Origin: Lentzea indica
GTDB lineage: Bacteria > Actinomycetota > Actinomycetes > Mycobacteriales > Pseudonocardiaceae
Reading direction: 5' to 3'
Length of the DNA: 64,000 nucleotides
Assembly: GCF_012184385.1 (NCBI RefSeq)
Contig: NZ_VSRL01000009.1
Span: 1 to 64,000 of the forward strand
A model generated the notes under the pieces. It was not told where the DNA came from. It ran no database searches and worked only from the letters and a program-made list of their open reading frames with translations. The stretch's first letter is position 1. The number at the start of each line of letters is the position of its first letter. The position numbers and the translations under genes were made by a program. Positions 51,599 to 61,297 of this stretch are shown one piece after another.

Positions 51599-52498
51599 CT
51601 AGGTCAGGGACGCGACCTGGTCGCTGACCACTTGTGCCGCTGCCGAGACCAGGGCTGTTACCGCCGGGTTCGTCGAGTTGTCCTGGCGCCAGCCGAACTG
51701 CGTGTAGACGCGGAAAGTCGGGGACCAGGGCAAGCGGACCAACCTGCCGTCGGTGAGCTCTGCGGACACGGTGACCTCTGGCATCAGGGCGATGCCCAGG
51801 CCGGAGGCTACGGCGCGTTTGGCGGCGTCCACCGAGTCGAGTTCCAGGACGGGGGCGCGGGTGTCGTCGTAGCCGAGCGACTGTTCGAAGAGTTCGTGGT
51901 AGGACGCGCCGTTTTCTGCGCGGATCACGGTGCTGCTGGTTATGTCGTCCTCGGTCAGGGACTGGCGTTGGGCGAGCATGTGGTTCGGGCCCGCGACCAT
52001 GACCAGAGGCTCGGGGCAGAGGACTGTTGTTTCCAGGCCTTCGCGCGGTTCGATCGCGCCGATGAAGAAGGCGCAGTCGAGTTGGCCGTCGCGTACTGAG
52101 TTCAGGTTGTTGATGGCGTTGCGCGAGTGCAGTGAGAGTTGGACCGAGGGGTAGCGCCAGCACATGTATTCGATGAGCGGTAGCAGACGGTAGTCGGTCA
52201 AACTCTGTGCGGAACCGATGACGAGTTTGCCGTGGGGCTCGCCGTTCATCGTGATGGCTTTTCGGGCCTTTTCGGTGAGGTTGATGATGTTTCGCGCGAA
52301 CGGAAGCAGTTCTACGCCCGCGGACGTCATCTGGATACCTCGGGGGAGGCGTCGGAAAAGGACGACCCCGAGGGCCTCCTCCAGCGCCTTGATGCGCGTG
52401 GTGATGGTCGGCTGCGAGCAGTTGAGCGTGGCAGCGGCCTTGGTGAAGCTCCCTGTCTGTACCACGGTTGTGAACGCGAGAAGCTGGCGTGTCTCCAT
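51599..52498 (-). CDS. LysR-family transcriptional regulator
   Basis: 299 residues. The N-terminal winged helix METRQLLAFTTVVQTGSFTKAAATLNCSQPTITTRIKALEEALGVVLFRR is canonical LysR, followed by the two-lobed effector domain (GKLVIGSAQSLTDYRLLPLIEYM, LDCAFFIGAIEPREGL, VASGLGIALMPEVTV). No obvious target is adjacent: the next gene upstream is the unknown secreted protein on the same strand, 293 bp away. Effector unknown. Confidence 0.92.
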   Translation of the reverse strand: METRQLLAFTTVVQTGSFTKAAATLNCSQPTITTRIKALEEALGVVLFRRLPRGIQMTSAGVELLPFARNIINLTEKARKAITMNGEPHGKLVIGSAQSLTDYRLLPLIEYMCWRYPSVQLSLHSRNAINNLNSVRDGQLDCAFFIGAIEPREGLETTVLCPEPLVMVAGPNHMLAQRQSLTEDDITSSTVIRAENGASYHELFEQSLGYDDTRAPVLELDSVDAAKRAVASGLGIALMPEVTVSAELTDGRLVRLPWSPTFRVYTQFGWRQDNSTNPAVTALVSAAAQVVSDQVASLT

Positions 52499-52790
52499 CA
52501 GGCGGATCCTCGGGGTAAAACAGTGCGACGACTTTTTCTCGTTCGTTCCCGTGGTCCTGTTACGGATGGTTCGGGCGTCGCAACGCTACCGGTCCGCTGC
52601 GCGGGGATCATTGGTGCTTATGGAGTCATCTTGATCGGTCGCGAAAGGCGGTTGCGGCCGAAAGAGTGAAATTGAGACGGAGCCTTTGACGGGCCGTAGT
52701 TGGGTGACTCTTTTCTGTTAAGTGGTTTGCGAGGCGAACAAAAGGCGCCGTAGCCCTGGGGTGGGCGGCGGCGCCGAGAGGGTGTTCTGG

Positions 52791-53513
52791 TTAGCAGGAC
52801 GCGGCGGCTGCGGCCACGAGGATGCGGTAGGTCGTGTCCTGCTGGGTGATCTGCAGTTCGTAGGCTCCCGCACCGGTATTGGTGCGGCCGTCGTACTTGG
52901 CGAACTCGGGGTACGCGGCGAGCTCGGCGGGGGTGGTGAAGCGGTTGACCTTCACGGTGGTGGGGATTCGGGGGCTGTTGTAGAAGCGCGGGGGCACGGT
53001 GCTCGTCCAGCTGGAGAGTTCGCCCCTGATCTCGTACAGCTCGCCGTCGGCCTGGCGCAGCCACAGACGCGGGCTGCTCTTGTCGCTGGTGTAGTAGGGG
53101 CCGTCGACTGTGCAGTAGTAGCTGCGGTAGCCGAGCTTCACCACCGCGAACGGGACGCCGCGAGGGTCGCGGTCGACCAGTGAGACGAAGCCGCCGCTGT
53201 CCGCGCTGGCCCTCGTGTCGGTGTGGGAGGCGTTGGCGCGCAGCTCCTGCGTTGGCAGGCCTGCGCCGTAGGTCTCGTCGGACAGGCGGATGTCCCAGCC
53301 GGGGTGGGACTCGGTGTAGCCGGAGGCCAGGTGCGGTGCGGAGAGGTTGGCGTTCTCTGCGGTCAGCGCCTCTGAGGTGGTGCCGTCGGTGTAGATGTAC
53401 GCGGCGACCGTGGCCTCTGGCGGCGTGGCCGCGTTGGCCGTGGGGACGGTGGTGCTCAGCAGCGCGGCGGCCGCCGCGCCGGCCGCGAGGAGTCTGGTGC
53501 CCTTGCGCGTCAT
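52791..53513 (-). CDS. Secreted protein of unknown function
   Basis: 240 residues from ATG 53513, where a GGGGGAA site sits just upstream. Sec signal peptide MTRKGTRLLAAGAAAAALLS... cut near TANA-ATPP. The mature 210 residues are rich in Tyr, Thr and Ser with beta-strand character. Only two cysteines are visible (in YYCTVDG and the very last residue), which may form a disulfide. Motifs AYIYTDGTTSEALTAEN and SPRLWLRQADGELYEIRGE are not recognised. Extracellular. The 292 bp downstream holds a weak GGCGCCG/CGGCGCC hairpin (52744-52775) that may end this transcript. Confidence 0.75.
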   Translation of the reverse strand: MTRKGTRLLAAGAAAAALLSTTVPTANAATPPEATVAAYIYTDGTTSEALTAENANLSAPHLASGYTESHPGWDIRLSDETYGAGLPTQELRANASHTDTRASADSGGFVSLVDRDPRGVPFAVVKLGYRSYYCTVDGPYYTSDKSSPRLWLRQADGELYEIRGELSSWTSTVPPRFYNSPRIPTTVKVNRFTTPAELAAYPEFAKYDGRTNTGAGAYELQITQQDTTYRILVAAAAASC

Positions 53514-53742
53514 CGTGATTCCCCCAAGTTGAGCTCGAAGCCCGGATCGCGGTCGGCTCGACCGCCGGCACACAGCCAATTGGGTGCGGCTCACAGTCCG
53601 GTCACGGTGCGGAACGGGAGCCGCGGTGCAGGGGTGGCGGCGGTCACAGCGCGGGTCTCGCCTAGACTCGCTGGGAATCCGGGCGCCAAGTGTGGCAGTA
53701 CCGGCTGTCTTGCACGTTCTTGTTCGTATCGAGGAGTCCACG

Positions 53743-55089
53743 TTGAAGAGCACCGTCGAGCACCTGAGCCCGACGAGGGTCCGGATCAACGTCGAGGTGC
53801 CGTTCGACGAGCTCAAGTCGAACTTCGACCAGGCGTACCGGAAGCTCGCGAAGCAGGTCCGCATCCCCGGCTTCCGTCCGGGAAAGGCCCCCGCCAAGGT
53901 GCTGGAGAGCCGCATCGGCCGCGCTCCGGTGCTGGACGAGGTCATCCAGGAGGCCATCCCGGCCAAGTACCTGGAAGCGGTCTCCGCGGGTGAGGTGCGC
54001 ACGCTCGGTCGTCCCGACTTCGAGGTCACCAAGATCGAGGACGGCGAGACGCTCGAGTTCACCGCCGAGGTCGACGTTCGTCCCGACATCACCGTGCCCG
54101 CGTTCGGCGAGCTGGCCGTGACCGTCGACGAGCAGGAGGTCACCGAGGAGGACGTGACCACCCAGCTCGACGAGCTCCGCGCCCGCTTCGGCACGCTCGC
54201 CGGCGTGACCCGTCCGGCCGAGACCGGCGACTTCGTCAGCGTCGACCTGTCCGCCACGGTCGACGGCGAAGAGGTCGAAGAGGCGCGCACCAGCGGCCTG
54301 TCCTACGAGATCGGCTCCGGCCAGCTCGTCGAGGGCATCGACGACGCGCTCGTCGGCGCGTCCGAGGGTGAGACCAAGACCTTCACCACCACGCTCGTCG
54401 CGGGCGAGCACACCGGCCGTGACGCCGAGGTGTCCGTGGTGCTGAACTCCGTCAAGGAGCGTCAGCTCCCCGAGCTGGACGACGAGTTCGCGCAGCTCGC
54501 CAGCGAGTTCGACACGCTCGACGAGCTCAAGGACGACCTGAAGACCCGCCTGGGCCGCGTCAAGAAGATGCAGCAGGGCGTCCAGGCGCGCGACAAGGTC
54601 CTCGAGGTGCTGCTGGAGACCACCGAGGTCCCGCTGCCGGAGGGCATCGTCCAGGGCGAGATCGACGCCCGCAAGCACGACGCCGTGCACGCCTTCGACC
54701 ACGACGACGCGAAGTTCGCGGCGTGGCTGGAGGAGCAGGGCCAGTCGGAGGAGGAGTTCGACGCCGAGCTGCGCAAGGCCGCCGAGCAGGCCGTCAAGAC
54801 GCAGCTGGTGCTCGACTCGATCGCCGACGCCGAGCAGGTCACCGTGTCCGACGGCGAGCTGACCGAGCGGATCATCTACCAGGCCCAGCGCTTCGGCATC
54901 TCGCCGGACGAGTACGTCAAGCGCGCCCAGCAGTCCGGCCAGCTCGGCGCGATCTTCGCCGACGTCCGCAGGGGCAAGGCGCTCGCGAGCGTTGTGCGCC
55001 AGGCCACGGTGAGCGACTCGGCCGGCCAGAAGCTGGACCTCGACGAGCTCTTCGGCGAGACCAAGTCCGATGAGGACGGCGAGAAGTAA
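53743..55089 (+). CDS. tig: Trigger factor, ribosome-associated chaperone and prolyl isomerase
   Basis: 448 residues from TTG 53743, fixed by GAGGAG at 53731-53736 and by the family N-terminus [32 protein letters not shown]. The ribosome-binding signature is GFRPGKAP, followed by an FKBP-type isomerase domain ([32 protein letters not shown]) and a long helical C-terminal cradle. It catches nascent chains at the exit tunnel. It stands first in the tig-clpP1-clpP2-clpX block, an order shared with mycobacteria. The upstream 229 bp contains its promoter; no specific box was seen. Confidence 0.96.
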   Translation: MKSTVEHLSPTRVRINVEVPFDELKSNFDQAYRKLAKQVRIPGFRPGKAPAKVLESRIGRAPVLDEVIQEAIPAKYLEAVSAGEVRTLGRPDFEVTKIEDGETLEFTAEVDVRPDITVPAFGELAVTVDEQEVTEEDVTTQLDELRARFGTLAGVTRPAETGDFVSVDLSATVDGEEVEEARTSGLSYEIGSGQLVEGIDDALVGASEGETKTFTTTLVAGEHTGRDAEVSVVLNSVKERQLPELDDEFAQLASEFDTLDELKDDLKTRLGRVKKMQQGVQARDKVLEVLLETTEVPLPEGIVQGEIDARKHDAVHAFDHDDAKFAAWLEEQGQSEEEFDAELRKAAEQAVKTQLVLDSIADAEQVTVSDGELTERIIYQAQRFGISPDEYVKRAQQSGQLGAIFADVRRGKALASVVRQATVSDSAGQKLDLDELFGETKSDEDGEK

Positions 55090-55103
55090 CGCCTAGAGCG
55101 AAC

Positions 55104-55135
55104 GCGGGCGGTGTCGGGCATCTGACGCCGCCCGC
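55104..55135 (+). terminator. Hairpin after tig
   Basis: GCGGGCGGTGTC pairs with GACGCCGCCCGC (one G-T wobble) over an 8-nt loop, 14 bp after the tig stop. No long T-run. Confidence 0.7.
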
Positions 55136-55204
55136 CTTCGTTAAGGTCGATCGCAGAGAGTTTTCGCATCCAGATTCGTTCCACCTGGAGTTAGGCAGGC
55201 AGAC

Positions 55205-55822
55205 GTGACGCAGCACTCCTTCCCGACCCCCGAGATGCGGTCGGCCACCGCCGGGATGAACCTCAACGACTCGGTGTACGAGCGGCTGCTCCGCGAGCGG
55301 ATCATCGTCCTGGGATCACAGGTCGAAGAGGGCATCGCCAACCAGATCACCGCTCAGCTGCTGCTGCTGGCCGCTGAGGACCCCGAGAAGGACATCACCC
55401 TCTACATCAACTCGCCGGGCGGTTCCGTCACCGCGGGCATGGCCATCTTCGACACGATGCAGCTCATCGAGCCGGACGTGGCCACGTACGCGATGGGTCT
55501 CGCGGCCTCGATGGGCCAGTTCCTGCTCTCCGCGGGTACCCCCGGCAAGCGCCACGCGCTTCCGCACGCCCGGATCCTGATGCACCAGCCGTCGGCGGGT
55601 GTCGGCGGCACGGCAGCGGACATCGCGATCCAGGCGGACATGCTGACGCGCACCAAGCGCGAGATGGCCGAGCTGATCGCCGAGCACACCGGCCAGACGC
55701 TCGAGACCATCACCCGCGACTCGGACCGCGACCGCTGGTTCACGGCGCAGGAAGCGCTGGAGTACGGCTTCGTCGACAAGGTCGTCACCAGGGCCCAGCC
55801 CGTCGGCGACTCGAACAACTGA
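55205..55822 (+). CDS. clpP1: ATP-dependent Clp protease proteolytic subunit 1
   Basis: 205 residues from GTG 55205. Catalytic Ser102 in [11 protein letters not shown], His127 in MHQPSAG, and the Asp region [18 protein letters not shown]. Pairs with ClpP2 to form the mixed heptameric protease core used by ClpX and ClpC1 in actinobacteria. The next gene starts 20 bp downstream. Confidence 0.96.
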   Translation: MTQHSFPTPEMRSATAGMNLNDSVYERLLRERIIVLGSQVEEGIANQITAQLLLLAAEDPEKDITLYINSPGGSVTAGMAIFDTMQLIEPDVATYAMGLAASMGQFLLSAGTPGKRHALPHARILMHQPSAGVGGTAADIAIQADMLTRTKREMAELIAEHTGQTLETITRDSDRDRWFTAQEALEYGFVDKVVTRAQPVGDSNN

Positions 55823-55842
55823 CGTCAGCTAGGAGACCTCAA

Positions 55843-56472
55843 GTGAGCCAGTTCCACATGCCTCAGTCGCGGTACGTGCTGCCGTCGTTCGTCGAGCGCA
55901 CCAGCTATGGCATGAAGGAGTCGAACCCGTACAACAAGCTGTTCGAGGAGCGCATCATCTTCCTCGGCGTGCAGGTTGACGACGCCTCGGCCAACGACGT
56001 CATGGCGCAGCTGCTGGTGCTCGAGTCCGAGGACCCGGACCGCGACATCCTGATGTACATCAACTCGCCGGGTGGTTCGTTCACCTCGCTGATGGCCATC
56101 TACGACACCATGCAGTTCGTCCGCCCGGACATCCAGACGTACTGCCTCGGCCAGGCCGCATCGGCCGCCGCGGTGCTGCTGGCCGCCGGCACGCCCGGTA
56201 AGCGCCACGCGCTGCCGAACGCGCGAATCCTGATCCACCAGCCTTCGATGGAGGGCGCGTACGGTCAGGTGTCCGACCTGGAGATCCAGTCGAACGAGAT
56301 CCAGCGCGTGCGCCGCCTGATGGAGTCCACCCTCGCGCGGCACACCAACCGGACGGCAGAGGAGGTTCGCGAGAGCATCGAGCGCGACCGGATCCTGACG
56401 GCCGAGGAGGCCAAGGAATACGGCATCGTCGACACGGTGCTGCCCTACCGCAAGCTTTCCGCCAAGTCCTGA
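55843..56472 (+). CDS. clpP2: ATP-dependent Clp protease proteolytic subunit 2
   Basis: 209 residues from GTG 55843, with AGGAG at 55830-55834. The N-terminus [31 protein letters not shown] is ClpP2-type; catalytic Ser107 in [11 protein letters not shown], His132 in IHQPSMEG and Asp in [16 protein letters not shown]. It forms a hetero-tetradecamer with ClpP1. A terminator-like hairpin follows, separating it from clpX. Confidence 0.96.
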   Translation: MSQFHMPQSRYVLPSFVERTSYGMKESNPYNKLFEERIIFLGVQVDDASANDVMAQLLVLESEDPDRDILMYINSPGGSFTSLMAIYDTMQFVRPDIQTYCLGQAASAAAVLLAAGTPGKRHALPNARILIHQPSMEGAYGQVSDLEIQSNEIQRVRRLMESTLARHTNRTAEEVRESIERDRILTAEEAKEYGIVDTVLPYRKLSAKS

Positions 56473-56484
56473 AGGTCGTCCTGA

Positions 56485-56504
56485 GGGCTGGGAAACCCCA
56501 GCCC
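56485..56504 (+). terminator. Hairpin after clpP2
   Basis: GGGCTGGG pairs with CCCAGCCC around a 4-nt loop, 12 bp past the clpP2 stop. It may attenuate read-through into clpX, which has its own 210-bp leader. Confidence 0.65.
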
Positions 56505-56714
56505 CCAGGCACTGTCCGCCCACCCGACACGCCGATGAGATCGGTTAACTGGCCTGATCGGCGGGTCAGGGGGACGCTGGTCCTCCCCTGAAACGGGGTG
56601 GGCCAGGTACCGTCAGGAGAACGGGCTCAGCACCCACAGCCAGTGGGACTGCCACAGCAAGTCAGCAGGCGCACTACAGCAGGTGTGCGCCGGAGGGGAC
56701 ATAGGTCAGCGGTC

Positions 56715-57995
56715 ATGGCGCGTATCGGTGACGGCGGCGACTTGCTGAAGTGCTCTTTCTGCGGAAAGAGTCAAAAGCAGGTGAAGAAACTCATCGCCGG
56801 CCCCGGCGTCTACATCTGCGATGAGTGCATCGATCTCTGCAACGAGATCATCGAGGAGGAGCTGGCAGAAGCCGGTGACGTGAAGCTCGACGAGCTTCCG
56901 AAGCCCGCCGAGATCCACGAGTTCCTCGACCAGTACGTCATCGGCCAGTCCGACGCCAAACGGACCCTCTCGGTCGCCGTCTACAACCACTACAAGCGCA
57001 TCCAGGCGGGCGACCGCGGGCGCGAGGGTCGTGACGACGGCGTGGAGCTCGCGAAGTCGAACATCCTGATGCTCGGCCCGACGGGGTGCGGCAAGACCTA
57101 CCTCGCGCAGACGCTCGCGAAGATGCTGAACGTGCCGTTCGCCATCGCCGACGCGACCGCGCTGACGGAGGCCGGGTACGTCGGTGAGGACGTCGAGAAC
57201 ATCCTCCTGAAGCTCATCCAGGCCGCCGACTACGACGTGAAGCGCGCCGAGACCGGCATCATCTACATCGACGAGGTCGACAAGATCGCTCGAAAGAGTG
57301 AAAACCCGTCGATCACGCGCGACGTGTCCGGTGAGGGCGTTCAGCAGGCATTGCTCAAGATCCTGGAGGGCACGACGGCGTCGGTGCCTCCGCAGGGCGG
57401 CCGCAAGCACCCGCACCAGGAGTTCATCCAGATCGACACGACGAACGTGCTGTTCATCGTGGCCGGTGCCTTCGCGGGCCTGGAGAAGATCATTCAGGAC
57501 CGCGTCGGCAAGCGCGGCCTGGGCTTCGGTGCCGAGGTCCGTTCCAAGGCCGAGGTGGAGGCGTCGGACTTCTTCGCCGACTCCATGCCGGAGGACCTGA
57601 TCAAGTTCGGTCTGATCCCCGAGTTCATCGGGCGTCTGCCGATGGTCGCCTCGGTCACGAACCTCGACAAGCCGTCGCTGGTGATGATCCTCACAGAGCC
57701 GAAGAACGCCCTGGTGAAGCAGTACCAGAAGCTCTTCGAGATGGACGGCGTCGAGCTCGAGTTCACCAAGACCGCGCTCGAAGCGATCGCCGACCAGGCG
57801 ATCCTGCGCGGAACCGGTGCTCGCGGCCTGCGCGCGATCATGGAAGAGGTCCTGCTCCCGGTGATGTACGACATCCCGAGCCGCACGGACGTCGCCAAGG
57901 TCGTCATCACCGAGCAGACGGTGAAGGAGAACGTGAACCCGACGATCGTGGCCCGGCAGCCCTCGCGCCGGGAAAGGCGAGAGAAGTCGGCCTGA
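56715..57995 (+). CDS. clpX: ATP-dependent Clp protease ATPase subunit ClpX
   Basis: 426 residues from ATG 56715. The zinc-binding domain CSFCGKSQ...[10 protein letters not shown] selects substrates and adaptors. It is followed by an AAA+ module with Walker A GPTGCGKT (residues 121-128), Walker [11 protein letters not shown], pore loop GYVGEDV and [19 protein letters not shown]. It unfolds proteins and feeds them to ClpP1P2. A strong terminator follows. Confidence 0.97.
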   Translation: MARIGDGGDLLKCSFCGKSQKQVKKLIAGPGVYICDECIDLCNEIIEEELAEAGDVKLDELPKPAEIHEFLDQYVIGQSDAKRTLSVAVYNHYKRIQAGDRGREGRDDGVELAKSNILMLGPTGCGKTYLAQTLAKMLNVPFAIADATALTEAGYVGEDVENILLKLIQAADYDVKRAETGIIYIDEVDKIARKSENPSITRDVSGEGVQQALLKILEGTTASVPPQGGRKHPHQEFIQIDTTNVLFIVAGAFAGLEKIIQDRVGKRGLGFGAEVRSKAEVEASDFFADSMPEDLIKFGLIPEFIGRLPMVASVTNLDKPSLVMILTEPKNALVKQYQKLFEMDGVELEFTKTALEAIADQAILRGTGARGLRAIMEEVLLPVMYDIPSRTDVAKVVITEQTVKENVNPTIVARQPSRRERREKSA

Positions 57996-58008
57996 TTTCT
58001 GCGATCTG

Positions 58009-58041
58009 AAGGGCGCCCGGTTTCTGACCGGGCGCCCTTCG
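58009..58041 (+). terminator. Strong terminator after clpX
   Basis: GAAGGGCGCCCGGT pairs perfectly with ACCGGGCGCCCTTC (14 bp) over a 5-nt loop, 14 bp after the stop; the loop starts with TT. Confidence 0.88.
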
Positions 58042-58059
58042 CCGTTCTAAGGTGGAGGC

Positions 58060-58638
58060 ATGTCGCTGCCTCATGTGCTCGTCCTCCACGGCTGGACCGG
58101 CTCCGGCCCTGACCACTGGCAGAGCTGGCTGGCCCGCACGGTGTCGGAGCACGGCGGCCTCGCCGACATGCCGCACTTCAGCGACCCGGACGAGCCCGAC
58201 CTCACCACCTGGCTGCGCGAGCTCGACACCCATCTCGAAGCCGCTCCCACCGATCGCGAACGGGTCGTCGTAGCGCACTCGCTCGGCTGCTACCTCTGGC
58301 TGCACCACGCCGCGCGCCAGAACATCGGGCACGTGGACCGCGTGCTGCTGGTGGCGCCGCCCGCGCCGGACTACCCGGAACGAGCCATCAAGTCGTTCTT
58401 CCCGGCCCCGCTCGACCCGGCCGGCCTGCGCCGCGCGGCCACGGAGACCCGCCTGGTAGTGGGCGACGGCGACCCGTACTGCCCGATGCCGGTGGCCAAG
58501 CAGCTGGCCGAGGCGTTGCGGATAGAGGTCGACGTGCTGCCCGGTGCCGCACACATCAACACCGACGCGGGCTACGGGGAGTGGCCCGCGGTGCTCAAGT
58601 GGGTGCGATCGAAGACGGTGCCGCTCTCACCGCGCTGA
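58060..58638 (+). CDS. RBBP9/YdeN-family alpha/beta hydrolase
   Basis: 192 residues. The RBBP9 motif LVLHGWTGSGPDHWQSWL at the N-terminus, nucleophile Ser74 in VVAHSLGCYLWLHHA, Asp in VVGDGDPYCP and His in LPGAAHINTDAGYGEWP complete the triad. Cytoplasmic serine hydrolase of unknown substrate. The tandem serine hydrolase genes start 27 bp downstream on the same strand, so a shared transcript is likely. Confidence 0.9.
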   Translation: MSLPHVLVLHGWTGSGPDHWQSWLARTVSEHGGLADMPHFSDPDEPDLTTWLRELDTHLEAAPTDRERVVVAHSLGCYLWLHHAARQNIGHVDRVLLVAPPAPDYPERAIKSFFPAPLDPAGLRRAATETRLVVGDGDPYCPMPVAKQLAEALRIEVDVLPGAAHINTDAGYGEWPAVLKWVRSKTVPLSPR

Positions 58639-58664
58639 ACAGAATTTCACTTCTGGGGGGGAAC

Positions 58665-59987
58665 GTGAACACGACAGCCGAGTGGCTGCACCGCAGGCTG
58701 CCCGAACTCATCGCAGAACACGGCATCGTCGGAGCTCAGGTCGCCGTGCTGCACAACGGCGAGATCGTCGACACGGCGGCGGGTGTGCTGAACAACGTCA
58801 CCAACGAACCGGTGACCACAGACTCGATCTTCCAGATCGGGTCGATCACCAAGGTCTGGACGGCCACGCTGATCCAGGAACTGGTGAACGAGCGCCTGCT
58901 CGACCTGGACCGGCCGGTGCGCGACGTCATCCCGCGGTTCCGGCTCGCGGACGAGCAGGCCGCGCAGGTCATCACGCCGCGCCACCTCCTCAGCCACACG
59001 GCGGGGTTCGAGGGTGATCTCTTCCTCGACACCGGCACCGGCGACGACATGCTGGAGAAGTACCTGGAGCTGATGGGCGACGCGAAGCAGGAGACTCCGC
59101 CCGGCGAGCTTTACACGTACTGCAACAGCGGGTTCGTGGTGCTCGGCCGGCTCGTGGAGGTGTTGCGCGGCAAGCCTTTCCACACCGTTCTCCGTGAACG
59201 GCTCGTCGACAGACTGGGGCTGAGGACGCCCGCCACGCGCCACGCGGAGTACTCCGGCCGGCGAGCTGCCGAAGGCCACCTGGGCACCGAGCTGAAGCCC
59301 GTCGACGAGCTGATGACCGAGGCGGACGGACCGGCCGGGTCGGTGCTCGCGATGTGCGCGCGCGACCTGCTCGAGTTCGTGCGCATGCACCTTGAGACCA
59401 CCGAGTTCGACGCGATGCGCGAAACCCAGGTCGTGCCACCGGACTTCGGCCTTGGCGGACGGCAGGGCCTCGGCTGGATGCTGCACGACTACGACAACGG
59501 CATGGCCGGCATGGGCCACACCGGCCAGACCCTGGGTTTTCTGGCCTGGCTGCGGGTGATCCCCGAGGCGGGCTTCGCAATCACGGTCCTGACCAACGGC
59601 GGCGAGGCGCTGCCGGTCGTGACAGCCTTGTACGAGAAGGCGATGCACGAGCTGGCGAACGCTCGCCTACCCGGCCTCCCCAAGCCACCCGCGACCCCCG
59701 TGCCGGTCGACGTCGAACGGGTCGTCGGGGTCTACCGCGCCGCGGGGCTCGACGTGCACATCGCCGCGGGCGAACAGGGCCGGGTGAAGGTGCGGTACGT
59801 GCCCCGCACCAAGGTTTACGAGGCGCTGACCGACACCGACGAGCACGAGTACACCTGGTTCCGCGACGACGCGTTGATCGCCGTCGAGGAGAAGGACGGA
59901 TTCCACTCGGTGATCGTCCTGTGTGGACGCGACGAGCAGGACAGGGTCAAGTGGGTGCACTACGGTCGCGCGGCGGTGCGCCAGTGA
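58665..59987 (+). CDS. Serine hydrolase, class C beta-lactamase/esterase family (copy 1 of 3)
   Basis: 440 residues from GTG 58665, preceded by a GGGGGG run. Catalytic Ser60-Ile-Thr-Lys63 in FQIGSITKVWTATL, the Tyr motif in LYTYCNSGFVVLG and the third box MGHTGQTLGFLAW (HTG). A C-terminal lipocalin-like extension follows from about residue 350. The family includes esterase EstB, LipP/LipL-type enzymes and D-amino-peptidases. No signal peptide. The stop overlaps copy 2's start (GTGA). Confidence 0.88.
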   Translation: MNTTAEWLHRRLPELIAEHGIVGAQVAVLHNGEIVDTAAGVLNNVTNEPVTTDSIFQIGSITKVWTATLIQELVNERLLDLDRPVRDVIPRFRLADEQAAQVITPRHLLSHTAGFEGDLFLDTGTGDDMLEKYLELMGDAKQETPPGELYTYCNSGFVVLGRLVEVLRGKPFHTVLRERLVDRLGLRTPATRHAEYSGRRAAEGHLGTELKPVDELMTEADGPAGSVLAMCARDLLEFVRMHLETTEFDAMRETQVVPPDFGLGGRQGLGWMLHDYDNGMAGMGHTGQTLGFLAWLRVIPEAGFAITVLTNGGEALPVVTALYEKAMHELANARLPGLPKPPATPVPVDVERVVGVYRAAGLDVHIAAGEQGRVKVRYVPRTKVYEALTDTDEHEYTWFRDDALIAVEEKDGFHSVIVLCGRDEQDRVKWVHYGRAAVRQ

Positions 59988-61297
59988 ACCAGTGGATCGA
60001 GCGAAGGCTGCCGGAACTGCTCGAAGAGCACGGCGTCGTCGGCGCCCAGGTCGCGGTGCTGCACAACGGCGAGATCGTTGACGCAGCGGCAGGTGTGCGG
60101 CACAACGTCACCAACGAACCGGTCACCGGCGACACGATCTTCCAGATCGGCTCGATCACCAAGGTGTGGACGGCCACGCTGGTCATGCAGCTGGTGAACG
60201 AGGGCCTGCTGGACCTCGATCGCCCGGTGCGTGACGTGCTGCCGGAGTTCAGGCTGGCGGACGAGCGGGCCGCGAGGGTCATCACGTCACGCCAGCTGCT
60301 GAGCCACACCGCCGGTTTCGAGGGCGATCTCTACTTCGACACCGGCGACGGTGCCGACATGCTGGAGAGGTACCTGGAGCGGATGGCCGGCACTGAGCAG
60401 GTGAGCCGGCCCGGCGAGCTCTACGTGTACTGCAACAGCGGTTTCGTGGTGCTCGGCCGGATCGTGGAAGTGTTGCGCGGCAAGCCTTTCAACACCGTCC
60501 TGCGCGAGCGGCTGATCGAAGGGCTCGGCTTGCGCAACGCCGCCACGCACTACGCCGAGTACACCGGACACCGCACCGCCGGGGGCCACATGCCGAAGGA
60601 CGGTGAACTGAGGCCCGTCGAGGAGCGGACGCCGGAAGCGGACGCACCTGCCGGGTCGGTGCTCGCGATGTGCGCGCGCGACCTGCTCGAGTTCGTGCGC
60701 ATGCATCTCGATACGACCGTGTTCAACGCGATGCGCGAAACCCAGGTCGTGCCACCGGACTTCGGCTCCGGTGGACGGCAGGGTCTCGGCTGGGTCTTGC
60801 ACGACTACGACAACGGCCTGACCGGCGTGGGCCACACCGGCCAGACCCCGGGCTTCCAGTCGTACCTGCGGGTGATTCCGGCGGCCGGCCTCGCGGTCGC
60901 AGTGCTCACCAACGGCGGTGCGGCTCTGCCGATGACGCGGGCGGTGTACCAGGCGGTGCTGGGCGAGTTGACGAACGTCACCCTGCGGGAGTTCCCCGAG
61001 CCACCCGCCGTCGCTGTCCCGATCGACGTCGAGAAGGTCGTCGGGGTCTACCGCGCCCTGCGAGCCGACCTCCACATGACCGCGAGCGGCCAGCGCGGGG
61101 TGAAGTTGCGCGTCGTGCCTCGCGGCGACACTGCGCCGATCGACGACCGCGAGTACGAGTACGTCGGATTTCGCGACGACGCGTTGATCTCCGTTGAGCA
61201 GGAGGGCGGTCGCCACGACGTGATCGTCCTGTGTGGACGCGACGAACAGGACAGGGTCAAGTGGCTGCACTACGGTCGGGCGGCGGTGCGCCGGTGA
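59984..61297 (+). CDS. Serine hydrolase, class C beta-lactamase/esterase family (copy 2 of 3)
   Basis: 437 residues from GTG 59984, overlapping the copy 1 stop as GTGA. Ser57 and Lys60 in QIGSITKVW, YVYCNSGF and VGHTGQTPGF are intact. Very similar to copy 1 over its full length, including an almost identical 3' end at the nucleotide level (GACGCGACGAACAGGACAGG), which implies recent tandem duplication. Confidence 0.88.
   Translation: MNQWIERRLPELLEEHGVVGAQVAVLHNGEIVDAAAGVRHNVTNEPVTGDTIFQIGSITKVWTATLVMQLVNEGLLDLDRPVRDVLPEFRLADERAARVITSRQLLSHTAGFEGDLYFDTGDGADMLERYLERMAGTEQVSRPGELYVYCNSGFVVLGRIVEVLRGKPFNTVLRERLIEGLGLRNAATHYAEYTGHRTAGGHMPKDGELRPVEERTPEADAPAGSVLAMCARDLLEFVRMHLDTTVFNAMRETQVVPPDFGSGGRQGLGWVLHDYDNGLTGVGHTGQTPGFQSYLRVIPAAGLAVAVLTNGGAALPMTRAVYQAVLGELTNVTLREFPEPPAVAVPIDVEKVVGVYRALRADLHMTASGQRGVKLRVVPRGDTAPIDDREYEYVGFRDDALISVEQEGGRHDVIVLCGRDEQDRVKWLHYGRAAVRR

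Noticed and set aside
51427-51627. 66-codon frame in the inverted-repeat region
   Set aside because: Spans the inverted repeat and the LysR end; no ribosome site or protein-like pattern.
53584-53742. N-terminal extension of trigger factor
   Set aside because: A TTG at 53743 with GAGGAG six bases upstream gives the conserved N-terminus; upstream residues are not family-like.
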